23,068 bases of DNA, taken from positions 1 through 23,068 of the forward strand of contig DATEZE010000032.1 in assembly GCA_035255845.1 (NCBI GenBank). The letters run 5' to 3'. The notes under the pieces were generated by a model. That model did no database searches. It worked only from the letters and a program-made list of their open reading frames with translations, and had not been told where the DNA came from. Source of the stretch: JALORV01 sp035255845. GTDB lineage: Bacteria; Pseudomonadota; Gammaproteobacteria; Burkholderiales; Burkholderiaceae_F. Position numbers and translations under genes: made by a program. Below, one piece after another: positions 1-7,386 of this stretch (position 1 is its first letter; the number at the start of each line of letters is the position of its first letter).

Positions 1-1346
1 TAATCGCGCGTGTAGCCGTACCCGCCGTGAACCTGGATCGCGAGCGCATTGCCTTCGAGGCACCATTGCGACGGCCAGCTCTTCGCTATCGGCGTCAGAA
101 TGTCGAGCAGCAGCGTTGCTTCGGTGCGATCGGTTTCGTCCTCAGCCGTCCGCTCCTCGTCGATCAGTCGCGCGCAGAAGAGGTTGAGGGCAAGCGCGCC
201 TTCGGCGTAGCTCTTCTGCGCCAGCAGCATGCGCTTGACGTCGGCGTGCTGGACGATCGGCACTTGAGACTGCTGCGGATCCTTGCCGGTCGGCCCCACT
301 GGCCGGCCTTGTGGCCGGTTGCGTGCATAGTCCAGCGCATGCAGATAAGCGGTGTAGCCGAGCATGGCCGCACCCAGGCCGACGCCGACTCGCGCCTCAT
401 TCATCATATGGAACATCGCGGCGAGGCCGCGACCGGGTTCGCCGACGAGATAGCCGACCGCGCCGGCGCGGCCGTGCGGCCGGAAACGGCCCTCGCCGAA
501 GTTGAGCAGACAGTTGCTCGTGCCGCGGTAGCCCATCTTGTGATTCAACCCCGCGAGTACGACGTCGTTGCGTTCGCCAACCTTTGCGTAAGCGCCCGCG
601 CCCGTCCCCCCAACCGCAACGAGGTACTTCGGGACGATGAACAGCGAGATACCGCGCGTGCCGGCCACCGGACGACCGTCCGGCGCGGGAATCTTCGCCA
701 GCACCAGGTGCACGATGTTTTCCGCCAGTTCGTGCTCGCCGGCCGAGATCCACATCTTGTTGCCGGTCAACCGGTACTGCGCGCCCAGCGGCGAATCGCA
801 TTCGAACTCGGCGCGCGTCACGACATCCGACAGCGACGATCCTGCCTGCGGCTCGGACAGGCACATCGTGCCGAAGAAGCGGCCCTCGAGCTCAGGGCGC
901 ACGAAGGCGTCAACCTGCGCGGACGAGCCATGCGCAAGCAGCAGGTTGGCGTTGGCCACCGTCAGCAAGGCGTAGCTCGAAGTCGCGACGTTGGCGCCCT
1001 TGAAATAGGCAAATGCCGCCTTCGCGACCGTGATCGGCAGCTGCATGCCGCCGAGCTCCTCCGCCTGCTCAGCCGCCATCAGGCCCGCCGCAACGAAGGC
1101 GTCGAGCGCCTGCGCCACCTCGGGAATCAAGTGGACCTTCTCACCGTCGAAGCGTGGCTCTTCCAGATCGCTCTTGCGCGCGTGCGGAGCGAACAGATCG
1201 GTCGCGATCCGCTCGGCCGTGTCGAGCGCAGCTTCGAAGGTTTCGCGTGAGTGGGCGGCGTAGCGCGGCCGTTGCGTCAGCGCTTCGACGTTTAACCATT
1301 CGTACAACAGGAACGCAAGGTCCCGCCGCGAAACGATGCGCTCCAT
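1..1346 (-). CDS. Acyl-CoA dehydrogenase, DmdC-like family (partial, C-terminus off window)
   Basis: This is an FAD-dependent acyl-CoA dehydrogenase that introduces the alpha-beta double bond into an acyl-CoA. The frame is open for 448 codons from ATG 1346 to the left edge with no stop. The N-terminus (SRRDLAFLLYEWL, residues 6-18) matches the extra N-terminal segment of the large, roughly 600-residue acyl-CoA dehydrogenases related to 3-methylmercaptopropionyl-CoA dehydrogenase. The flavin-binding region MCLSEPQAGSSLSDV lies at about residues 161-175, followed by GNKMWISAGEHEL (195-207). The visible end, HGGYGYTRD, stops just before the expected catalytic glutamate, which would be outside the window. 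The start lies 6 bases after the stop of the upstream hydratase/dehydrogenase gene, so the two are probably cotranscribed. Family assignment is firm. The substrate is unknown, and the DmdC label does not by itself imply DMSP metabolism. Confidence 0.93.
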   Translation of the reverse strand, partial: MERIVSRRDLAFLLYEWLNVEALTQRPRYAAHSRETFEAALDTAERIATDLFAPHARKSDLEEPRFDGEKVHLIPEVAQALDAFVAAGLMAAEQAEELGGMQLPITVAKAAFAYFKGANVATSSYALLTVANANLLLAHGSSAQVDAFVRPELEGRFFGTMCLSEPQAGSSLSDVVTRAEFECDSPLGAQYRLTGNKMWISAGEHELAENIVHLVLAKIPAPDGRPVAGTRGISLFIVPKYLVAVGGTGAGAYAKVGERNDVVLAGLNHKMGYRGTSNCLLNFGEGRFRPHGRAGAVGYLVGEPGRGLAAMFHMMNEARVGVGLGAAMLGYTAYLHALDYARNRPQGRPVGPTGKDPQQSQVPIVQHADVKRMLLAQKSYAEGALALNLFCARLIDEERTAEDETDRTEATLLLDILTPIAKSWPSQWCLEGNALAIQVHGGYGYTRD

Positions 1347-1352
1347 CGGCGT

Positions 1353-3446
1353 CTACTTCGACCAGCGGCCCTGGCTCGCCGCCTCGACCAGCAGCGGCGC
1401 GGGCTGCCAGAACGCGGGGTCGGCATATCTGTTGTCGGCGAAGCGCCGCATCGCGGCGACGACCTTTTCAAGGCCGACCGCCTGCGCGTGGAACATCGGT
1501 CCGCCCTTCGCCGCCGGGAAACCATATCCCGCGAGGTAGACGACATCTATGTCGCTCGCCCGCAGCGCGATCCCCTCTTCAAGGATGCGCGCGCCTTCGT
1601 TGACGAGCGCAAAGATGCAGCGCTGCACGATTTCCTCGGCAGGGATCGTCCGTGGCGCCATGCCGATCTCGGCGCGATACTTCTCGATCAGTGCATCGAT
1701 CTCCGGATCTACGAGCGGCGCGCGGCTGCCGGCCTCGTAGCGGTACCAGCCCTTGCCGGTCTTCTGCCCGAGCCGGCCCATTTCCACGACGCGGTCGCCA
1801 ACGCGGCTGTAGCTGAGGTGCGGCTTCTCCACATAGCGTCGCTGCCGGATCGCGTAGCCGATGTCCATGCCCGCCATGTCGTACATCGCGAACGGGCCCA
1901 TCGCCATGCCGAACTTCGTCAGTGCCGCGTCGACCTGCTGCGGCGATGCGCCCTCGTCGATCAGGAACAGCGACTGGCGGATGTACTGCTCGAGCATGCG
2001 GTTGCCGATGAAGCCGTCGCAGACCCCCGAAACCACGCTGACCTTTTTCAGCCGCTTGCCGAGCTGCATGACGGTGGCCAGCACGTCCTTGCCGGTCTTC
2101 TTCGCGCGCACGACCTCGAGCAGCCGCATCACGTTGGCCGGACTGAAAAAATGCGTGCCGATTACGTCCTGCGGCCGCGAGGTGGCGGCAGCGATCTGGT
2201 CGACGTCGAGCGTCGACGTATTCGTCGCCAGGATCGCGCCACGCTTCATGACGGAGTCGAGTTTCGCGAACACGTCCTGCTTCACAACCATGTCCTCGTA
2301 AACTGCCTCGATCACGATGTCGGCGTCGGCGACCGCGTTGAAGTCCGCCGTTGGCGTCAGCAACGCCACGCGTTGCGCAACCTGCTCCGCAGTCATGCGG
2401 CCTTTCTTCGCAGTCGCCTCCCAGTTGGCGCGGCAGGCGGCGAGTCCCCGGTCGAGCGCAGCACGGTCTTTCTCGTAGACGGTGACCGGGATGCCGGCGT
2501 TGGCGAAGCTCATCGCGATGCCGCCGCCCATCGTGCCGAATCCGAGCACTGCCGCCTTGCGGATGATCCGCGTCGCCGTGCCTTCTGGCATATCGGGGAT
2601 CTTGGCCGCGGCACGCTCCGCAAAGAAGGCATGGCGCAGCGCGTTCGACTCCGCCGACTGCACCAACTCGATGAAGAAGCTGCGTTCGCGCGCGAGGCCT
2701 TCGTCGAACGGCATGATGACGGCGGCCTCGACGGCGTCGACGCATCGGCTGGGCGCGGGCAGTCCACGCGCCTGCTTGGCGACTTCGGCGCGCGCCGCGC
2801 CGAATAAGTTCTCTACGCTGATACCGGCCGGCAGCGCAGCAGTCATGTCGCGCAGGCGCGGATGGGCGCCGCGCCCTGTCACTTCGGCTGCAAACTTCAG
2901 CACGTCAGCGAAAGAGTCGCGCGACACGATGCGTTCGACCAAGCCGCCTGCCTGAGCCTCCTTCGCGCTGATCGGATCGCCGCTGACGATCATGCGCAGG
3001 CTCTTTTCGGCTCCGACCGCGCGCGGTAGCCGCTGCGTGCCCCCTGCGCCGGGCAGCAGTCCGATCTTCACTTCAGGCAGGCCAAGCGTCGCGTCGGGCG
3101 TGGCGATGCGGTAGTTGCAGCCGAGCGCAAGTTCCAGTCCGCCGCCCATGCAGACGCCATTGATGGCGGCGATCACCGCCTTCGGCGAGCGCTCGATCGC
3201 CTCGATCAGCTGCAGCAGATTCGGCTCGGCCAGCGCAGCCGGCGTGTTGAACTCGCGGATGTCCGCGCCCCCGGAAAACACGCGGTCGGTGCCGGTGATG
3301 ATGATGGCCCGCACCGCGCGGTCGTCCAGCGCGCGCTCGAGGCCTTCGATCAGCGCTCTGCGCGTCGCATGGCCGAGCCCGTTGACCGGCGGGTTGTCGA
3401 TCTGCAGCACGGCGACATCGCCGCGGCGCTCGTAGTGCGTGGTCAT
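1353..3446 (-). CDS. Bifunctional enoyl-CoA hydratase / 3-hydroxyacyl-CoA dehydrogenase (FadB/FadJ-like)
   Basis: This 697-residue fusion catalyses two successive beta-oxidation steps: hydration of the enoyl-CoA and NAD-dependent oxidation of the 3-hydroxyacyl-CoA. The N-terminal crotonase domain spans about residues 1-190. It has the oxyanion-hole loop FSGGADI (57-63) and the two acid residues E105 (GGGLELAL) and E125 (LPEVKIG). A Rossmann domain starts near residue 297 with GFGTMGGG (302-309). Its catalytic His is likely H432 in GTHFFSPANVMRLLEVV, with E444. The 3HCDH C-terminal domains cover about 475-570 and 605-690. The size suits the FadJ/PaaC-fusion type. ATG 3446 is preceded by GGAG (3455-3458) at an 8-base spacing. 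The gene follows livF after about 105 bases and precedes the acyl-CoA dehydrogenase by 6 bases. Whether it is the main fatty-acid enzyme or is dedicated to one acid cannot be told. Confidence 0.95.
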   Translation of the reverse strand: MTTHYERRGDVAVLQIDNPPVNGLGHATRRALIEGLERALDDRAVRAIIITGTDRVFSGGADIREFNTPAALAEPNLLQLIEAIERSPKAVIAAINGVCMGGGLELALGCNYRIATPDATLGLPEVKIGLLPGAGGTQRLPRAVGAEKSLRMIVSGDPISAKEAQAGGLVERIVSRDSFADVLKFAAEVTGRGAHPRLRDMTAALPAGISVENLFGAARAEVAKQARGLPAPSRCVDAVEAAVIMPFDEGLARERSFFIELVQSAESNALRHAFFAERAAAKIPDMPEGTATRIIRKAAVLGFGTMGGGIAMSFANAGIPVTVYEKDRAALDRGLAACRANWEATAKKGRMTAEQVAQRVALLTPTADFNAVADADIVIEAVYEDMVVKQDVFAKLDSVMKRGAILATNTSTLDVDQIAAATSRPQDVIGTHFFSPANVMRLLEVVRAKKTGKDVLATVMQLGKRLKKVSVVSGVCDGFIGNRMLEQYIRQSLFLIDEGASPQQVDAALTKFGMAMGPFAMYDMAGMDIGYAIRQRRYVEKPHLSYSRVGDRVVEMGRLGQKTGKGWYRYEAGSRAPLVDPEIDALIEKYRAEIGMAPRTIPAEEIVQRCIFALVNEGARILEEGIALRASDIDVVYLAGYGFPAAKGGPMFHAQAVGLEKVVAAMRRFADNRYADPAFWQPAPLLVEAASQGRWSK

Positions 3447-3551
3447 GGAACGGACTCCAGGTTCAGGGCTGTGGGTTCAGACGATCGAAAGCGCTCGCGC
3501 CGACTGCGCGGAACTCAAGCTCCGCAGCGAACTGTGCAGATGCCCGCCATC

Positions 3552-4268
3552 CTAGACTTCGAGCCACTCCTGGCGGATCAGCCTGTTGGCCTTCAGTTCA
3601 TCCGGAGAGCCGTGAAACACCATATGTCCGTGCCCCATCACGTACACGCGCTGCGAAATCTGCATGGCAATGGTGAGCTTCTGTTCGATCAGCAGTATCG
3701 AGACACCGCGTCCGCGCAGTTCGCGCAGGAAGCTGGCGACCAGTTCCACGATCATCGGCGCGAGTCCCTCGGTGGGCTCATCGATGATGACCAATTCAGG
3801 ATCTCCCATCATGGTACGCGCCAACGTGAGCATCTGTTGCTCGCCGCCGGACAGCACGCCGGCATGCGTGCGCGCACGCTCTTGCAGCCGTGGAAACAGG
3901 CGGTAAACATCGCGATAAGTCCAAGCTGACTTGCGTCCTCGCTTGACGCCGAGTTTCAGATTCTCCTCGACCGTCAGCGTCGGAAAGATCTCGCGGTTCT
4001 CCGGCACGTAGCCGATGCCACGATGCGCGACCTCGAAGGTCTTTAGCCGCATCAGGTCGTGCGAGCGGAATTCGACGGTGCCGGTTGCGTCGACCAGTCT
4101 CATGATCGCCTTGGCCGTCGTTGACCGACCGACGCCGTTGCGCCCAAGCAGGCTGACGATCTCGCCCTCGCCGACGGTCAGGTCGACGCCGTGCAAAACA
4201 TGGCTCTTGCCGTAGTAGGCCTGCAGGTTTTCGACCCGCAACAGCGGCGCGCTGCCCAACCCGCTCAC
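3552..4268 (-). CDS. livF: Branched-chain-type ABC transporter ATP-binding protein LivF
   Basis: This is the second cytoplasmic ATPase subunit of a HAAT-family importer, 238 residues, the usual LivF length. The signature LSGGEQQ is at 139-145 and Walker B LVIIDEPTEGL at 159-169 (D163, E164). The switch region reads LLIEQK with Gln196 where many ABC ATPases have His, which is normal for LivF. The Walker A motif reads GRNGVGRST (42-50): the invariant lysine is replaced by Arg48, and the codon reads clearly as CGG. The gene starts with GTG inside a four-base GTGA overlap with the livG stop, so translation is probably coupled. It ends about 105 bases before the hydratase/dehydrogenase gene. The family is certain. 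Substrate and activity of the Arg48 form are open. Confidence 0.95.
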   Translation of the reverse strand: MSGLGSAPLLRVENLQAYYGKSHVLHGVDLTVGEGEIVSLLGRNGVGRSTTAKAIMRLVDATGTVEFRSHDLMRLKTFEVAHRGIGYVPENREIFPTLTVEENLKLGVKRGRKSAWTYRDVYRLFPRLQERARTHAGVLSGGEQQMLTLARTMMGDPELVIIDEPTEGLAPMIVELVASFLRELRGRGVSILLIEQKLTIAMQISQRVYVMGHGHMVFHGSPDELKANRLIRQEWLEV

Positions 4269-5065
4269 GCCACCTCCGTCTGCTGGCCAAGGTAGGCCTC
4301 CTTGACCGCTACATTGGCGCGGATCTCCGTCGGCGCGCCGGTCGCGATCACCTGGCCGTAGACGACGACCGAGATGCGGTCTGCCAGGCCGAAGACGACG
4401 CTCATGTCGTGCTCGACCATCACCAGCGTGCGACCCTGGGTCACTTCCCGGATCAGTTCGACCGCCCTTCGGCTCTCTGCCCGGCTCATCCCCGCCGTCG
4501 GTTCGTCGAGCAAAATCACCTGGGCCCCCCCGGCGATCGTGATGCCGATTTCGAGCGCACGTTGCTCGGCGTAGGTCAGCAGACCTGCCGGCGTGTCGCG
4601 CCTACGCTTGAGCCCGACCCGCTGCAGCAGTTCCTCGGCCCGCCCCTCGGCATCGGTGAGCTTGTTCAGGTTCTTCCAGAACGCGTAGCGGTGCCCAAGC
4701 GACCACAGCACTGCGCAGCGCAGGTTCTCGAAGACCGAAAGACGGTGGAAGATGTTGGTGATCTGGAAGCTGCGTGCGAGTCCGCGCCGGTTGATCTCGT
4801 AGGGCTTGCGGTTGGTGATGTCGTGTCCGTCGAGGCGGATCGTCCCCGCTGATACGCTGAAGCGGCCGCTGATCAGATTGAACAGCGTCGACTTGCCGGC
4901 GCCGTTGGGTCCGATGATCGCGTGGCGCTCGCCGTGCGGGACCGCCAGATCGATGCCGCGAATGATTTCGGTACGGCCGAAGCTCTTGCGCACCCCGGCG
5001 AGTTCGAGTGCGGGCCCGGTCGCGGCAATGTTGTGGGCGGCTACCGTCGGCGGGTGTGCACTCAT
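4265..5065 (-). CDS. livG: Branched-chain-type ABC transporter ATP-binding protein LivG
   Basis: This is the first ATPase subunit of the HAAT importer, 266 residues. Walker A is canonical (GPNGAGKST, 52-60, Lys58). Walker B is VILLDEPTAGM with D187 and E188, and the switch histidine is H219 (MVEHD). The ABC signature is atypical: LTYAEQR at 163-169 has Ala166 where LivG proteins usually carry Gly. An internal stretch, FWKNLNKL (129-136), lies in the variable helical region typical of LivG. ATG 5065 overlaps the livM stop as ATGA, and the stop overlaps the livF start. The protein should pair with LivF below the LivH/LivM membrane pair. Confidence 0.95.
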   Translation of the reverse strand: MSAHPPTVAAHNIAATGPALELAGVRKSFGRTEIIRGIDLAVPHGERHAIIGPNGAGKSTLFNLISGRFSVSAGTIRLDGHDITNRKPYEINRRGLARSFQITNIFHRLSVFENLRCAVLWSLGHRYAFWKNLNKLTDAEGRAEELLQRVGLKRRRDTPAGLLTYAEQRALEIGITIAGGAQVILLDEPTAGMSRAESRRAVELIREVTQGRTLVMVEHDMSVVFGLADRISVVVYGQVIATGAPTEIRANVAVKEAYLGQQTEVA

Positions 5066-6360
5066 GTCGGGTTGTCCCGAATCCAGTCTTCGATTTCAAC
5101 CTGGATCTCGTCCCAGCACTCGGCAAAGCGACGCCGGTAGTACAGGAAAGCAATCATCCCCGACAGCAGCACGAAGGCAGCCAGCACCCACGGCCCGGGC
5201 GTCGAGGTATCCATCGGGATGCCGAAGAGCCGCGTGACCGGTCCTTGTCCGGTGTCTAGCGTGATGTGGTAAGTGAGCTCGATCAGCAGCACGGAACCGA
5301 GCGCAGGCACCAGCGATGTGAGGATCAGTCCGATGTAGGGGTCGCGCAGCCGCCTGAACTTGCGGAACTTCATCACACGCAGGTTCATCAGCAGCAGGCT
5401 CGACAGCCCACCCGGCGCGAACATCACGAGCAGCACGAAAAAGGCGCCGAGATAGAGCTGCCATGCCTTGGTGAACTCCGACAGCGCGACTGCGAAGAAC
5501 GTGAAGACGACCGCGCCGAGAATCGGGCCGAAGAAGAAGCCGACGCCGCCCATGAACGCGGCCAGCAGCACGCCGCCGGAACGGGCCGCGTGGAAGAACT
5601 CCGAGCCGACAATTTCGAAATTGATCGCAGTCAGCGCACCGGCAATGCCGGCAAAGAAGCTTGACAGGATCAGCATCAGCCAGCGCACGCGCTGCGTGTT
5701 GTAGCCGATGAACTCCGCGCGCTCCGGGTTGTCGCGAACCGCATTGGCAATCCGTCCGAGCGGCGTCTGCGTCAGCGCGAACATCGCCACCATGCAGCCG
5801 AAGCACCAGACCGCGATTAGCGCATAGACTTGGACTTGCGGACCGAAATTCAGTGCAGGGATACCGAACAGCGGCGGCCCCGCCGTCCGGTTGCCGGTGA
5901 TCCCGCCTTCTCCGCCGAAAAATCCTGGAAACATCAGCGAGGCGGCGTACATCATCTCGCCGATGCCGAGCGTGATCATCGCGAAGGGCGTTCCGGCGCG
6001 GCGCGTCGTCAGGTAGCCGAAGATGACGCCGAAGAACGCGCCGGCCGCGCCGCCCATCAGCGGCAGCAGCGAAACCGGCCAGCCCGTGCGGCCGGCTGCG
6101 ATCCAGTTCATCGCGTGGATCGCGAAAAATGCGCCGAGGCCGAAGTAGACCGCGTGCCCGAAGCTCAGCATTCCGCTTTGCCCCAACAGCATGTTGTAGC
6201 TCAGCGCGAAGATGATCATGATGCCCATCTGCGACATCAGCGTCAGCGCGAAACCCTTCTCGAAAGCAAACGGCAGCAGTGCGAACAGCAGCGCCGTCAG
6301 GCCCCAGACGACCCAGCGGCCGAAATTGAGCGGGCGGAAGCGGATTTCGCGCAGTTCCAC
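5062..6360 (-). CDS. livM: Branched-chain-type ABC transporter permease LivM with C-terminal extension
   Basis: This is a membrane subunit of the HAAT importer, 432 residues. The core (about 15-325) has the many hydrophobic segments of the family, the conserved GQSGMLSFGHAVYFGLGA region (60-77), and the cytoplasmic coupling segment NAVRDNPERAEFIGYN (206-221) that docks on the ATPase. LivM cores usually end soon after the sequence corresponding to MFAPGGL (313-319). Here about 105 further residues follow: a basic stretch (KFRKFRRLRD, 331-340), two more probable membrane helices (about 342-363 and 389-408), and an acidic tail. The gene starts with GTG 6360, six bases after the livH stop, with GAGGA about 10 bases upstream. 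The stop overlaps the livG start (ATGA). Confidence 0.93.
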   Translation of the reverse strand: MELREIRFRPLNFGRWVVWGLTALLFALLPFAFEKGFALTLMSQMGIMIIFALSYNMLLGQSGMLSFGHAVYFGLGAFFAIHAMNWIAAGRTGWPVSLLPLMGGAAGAFFGVIFGYLTTRRAGTPFAMITLGIGEMMYAASLMFPGFFGGEGGITGNRTAGPPLFGIPALNFGPQVQVYALIAVWCFGCMVAMFALTQTPLGRIANAVRDNPERAEFIGYNTQRVRWLMLILSSFFAGIAGALTAINFEIVGSEFFHAARSGGVLLAAFMGGVGFFFGPILGAVVFTFFAVALSEFTKAWQLYLGAFFVLLVMFAPGGLSSLLLMNLRVMKFRKFRRLRDPYIGLILTSLVPALGSVLLIELTYHITLDTGQGPVTRLFGIPMDTSTPGPWVLAAFVLLSGMIAFLYYRRRFAECWDEIQVEIEDWIRDNPT

Positions 6361-6366
6361 GAGCGC

Positions 6367-7323
6367 TCAGTCCTCGCGCGTGCCGAGCAGGCCCTTGGGC
6401 CGGACGATCAGGATCACGACCAGCAGCAGGTAAGGCAGCACCGGCGCGACCTGGGACATCGTAAGTTTCAGCACCGGGTACAGCGTCGCGTCGGGAGCCA
6501 GTTCAACACCGAGGGCGTGGAGTAGCTTCAGTCCGGTGTAGTCCGACGCCTTGCCGAAGTTCTCCAGCAGTCCGATCAGAAGTGCCGCGATGAAGGCGCC
6601 AACGAGCGAGCCCATTCCGCCGACGACGATGACAACGAACACGATCGCTCCGACCGTGCCGGCCATCCCCGGCTCCGTGACGAAGGCGTTGCCGCCGACG
6701 ACCCCAGCGAGGCCGGCGAGCGCCGAGCCGCCGCCAAAGACCAGCATGAATACGCGCGGCACGTTGTGGCCGAGCGCCTCGACCTGCTGCGGGTGCGTCA
6801 GCGCCGCCTGGATCACGAGCCCGATGCGCGTTCGCGTCAGAACCAGCCAGATCGACGCCAGCATGCCGATGGCGACCGCCATCATGAACATGCGGTACTG
6901 AGGAAAGGTAATGCCCATCTGTTGCAACCAGGCCACCGGACCGTCGAGTTCGTCGGGCACCCGATAGGCCACCGCGGCGCGGCCCCAGATGACCTGCACC
7001 AGCTCGACGATGATGTACGAGAGTCCAAAGGTAAAGAGCAGCTCGGGCACGTGCCCCCACTTGTGCACGCGGCGCAGGCCCCAGCGCTCGACCAGCGCGC
7101 CGATGATGAACAGCAGCACGGGGGCTGCCACCAGCGCCGGCCAGAAGCCGAGCCAGAGGGTGAGTTGATAGGCGAAGTAGGCGCCGAGCATGTAGAAGCT
7201 GGCGTGGGCGAAGTTGAGCACGCCCATCATCGAGAAGATCAGGGTCAGTCCTGCTGCCAGCATGAACAGCAGCAGGCCGTAGCTCACGCCGTACAGCGCT
7301 TGGCTGAGGGTTGCGTCGTACAT
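6367..7323 (-). CDS. livH: Branched-chain-type ABC transporter permease LivH
   Basis: This is the partner membrane subunit of the importer, 318 residues and almost wholly hydrophobic helices. Family markers are the N-terminal ALYGVSYGLLLFMLAAGLTL region (9-28), the following GVLNFAHASFYMLGAY (34-49), the coupling segment AALTHPQQVEALGHN, and the glycine-rich VVIVVGGMGSLVGAF near the C-terminal third. ATG 7321-7323 lies only 11 bases beyond the T-run of an intrinsic terminator, and no clear Shine-Dalgarno sequence precedes it. Expression may therefore depend on read-through from the binding-protein gene and on weak initiation. It begins the run livH-livM-livG-livF. Confidence 0.94.
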   Translation of the reverse strand: MYDATLSQALYGVSYGLLLFMLAAGLTLIFSMMGVLNFAHASFYMLGAYFAYQLTLWLGFWPALVAAPVLLFIIGALVERWGLRRVHKWGHVPELLFTFGLSYIIVELVQVIWGRAAVAYRVPDELDGPVAWLQQMGITFPQYRMFMMAVAIGMLASIWLVLTRTRIGLVIQAALTHPQQVEALGHNVPRVFMLVFGGGSALAGLAGVVGGNAFVTEPGMAGTVGAIVFVVIVVGGMGSLVGAFIAALLIGLLENFGKASDYTGLKLLHALGVELAPDATLYPVLKLTMSQVAPVLPYLLLVVILIVRPKGLLGTRED

Positions 7324-7333
7324 CAGGGGTCGT

Positions 7334-7367
7334 GAAAAAAAGACCGGCCCGGTAGGCCGGGCCGGTC
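7334..7367 (-). terminator. Intrinsic terminator between binding-protein gene and livH
   Basis: An inverted repeat at 7342-7367 forms an 11-bp GC-rich stem (GACCGGCCCGG and its complement) with a 4-base loop. On the minus strand it is followed at once by seven T residues (complement of the A-run 7335-7341). It lies 19 bases after the TAA of the binding-protein gene and just before the livH start. Form and strand are textbook for Rho-independent termination. Partial read-through would give more binding protein than permease. Confidence 0.9.
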
Positions 7368-7386
7368 GCTTTCCTTCCGGGGAAGC

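Noticed and set aside
27..1250. 407-codon plus-strand open frame
   Set aside because: It is antisense to the acyl-CoA dehydrogenase gene, whose frame is clearly conserved. The plus-strand product is Arg/His/Gln-rich without motifs, as expected for a GC-rich shadow.
1..1346. DMSP (dimethylsulfoniopropionate) catabolism suggested by the DmdC-like dehydrogenase
   Set aside because: No dmdA, dmdB or dmdD partner is present in the window, and DmdC-like acyl-CoA dehydrogenases are widespread with other substrates.
1488..2807. 439-codon plus-strand open frame
   Set aside because: It is antisense to the hydratase/dehydrogenase fusion and has no recognisable domain or start signal.
3447..3551. Imperfect hairpin (CTGCG..GGA / TCCG..CAG) between livF and the hydratase/dehydrogenase gene
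   Set aside because: The stem is mismatched and short and no T-run follows on the minus strand, so no terminator is claimed.
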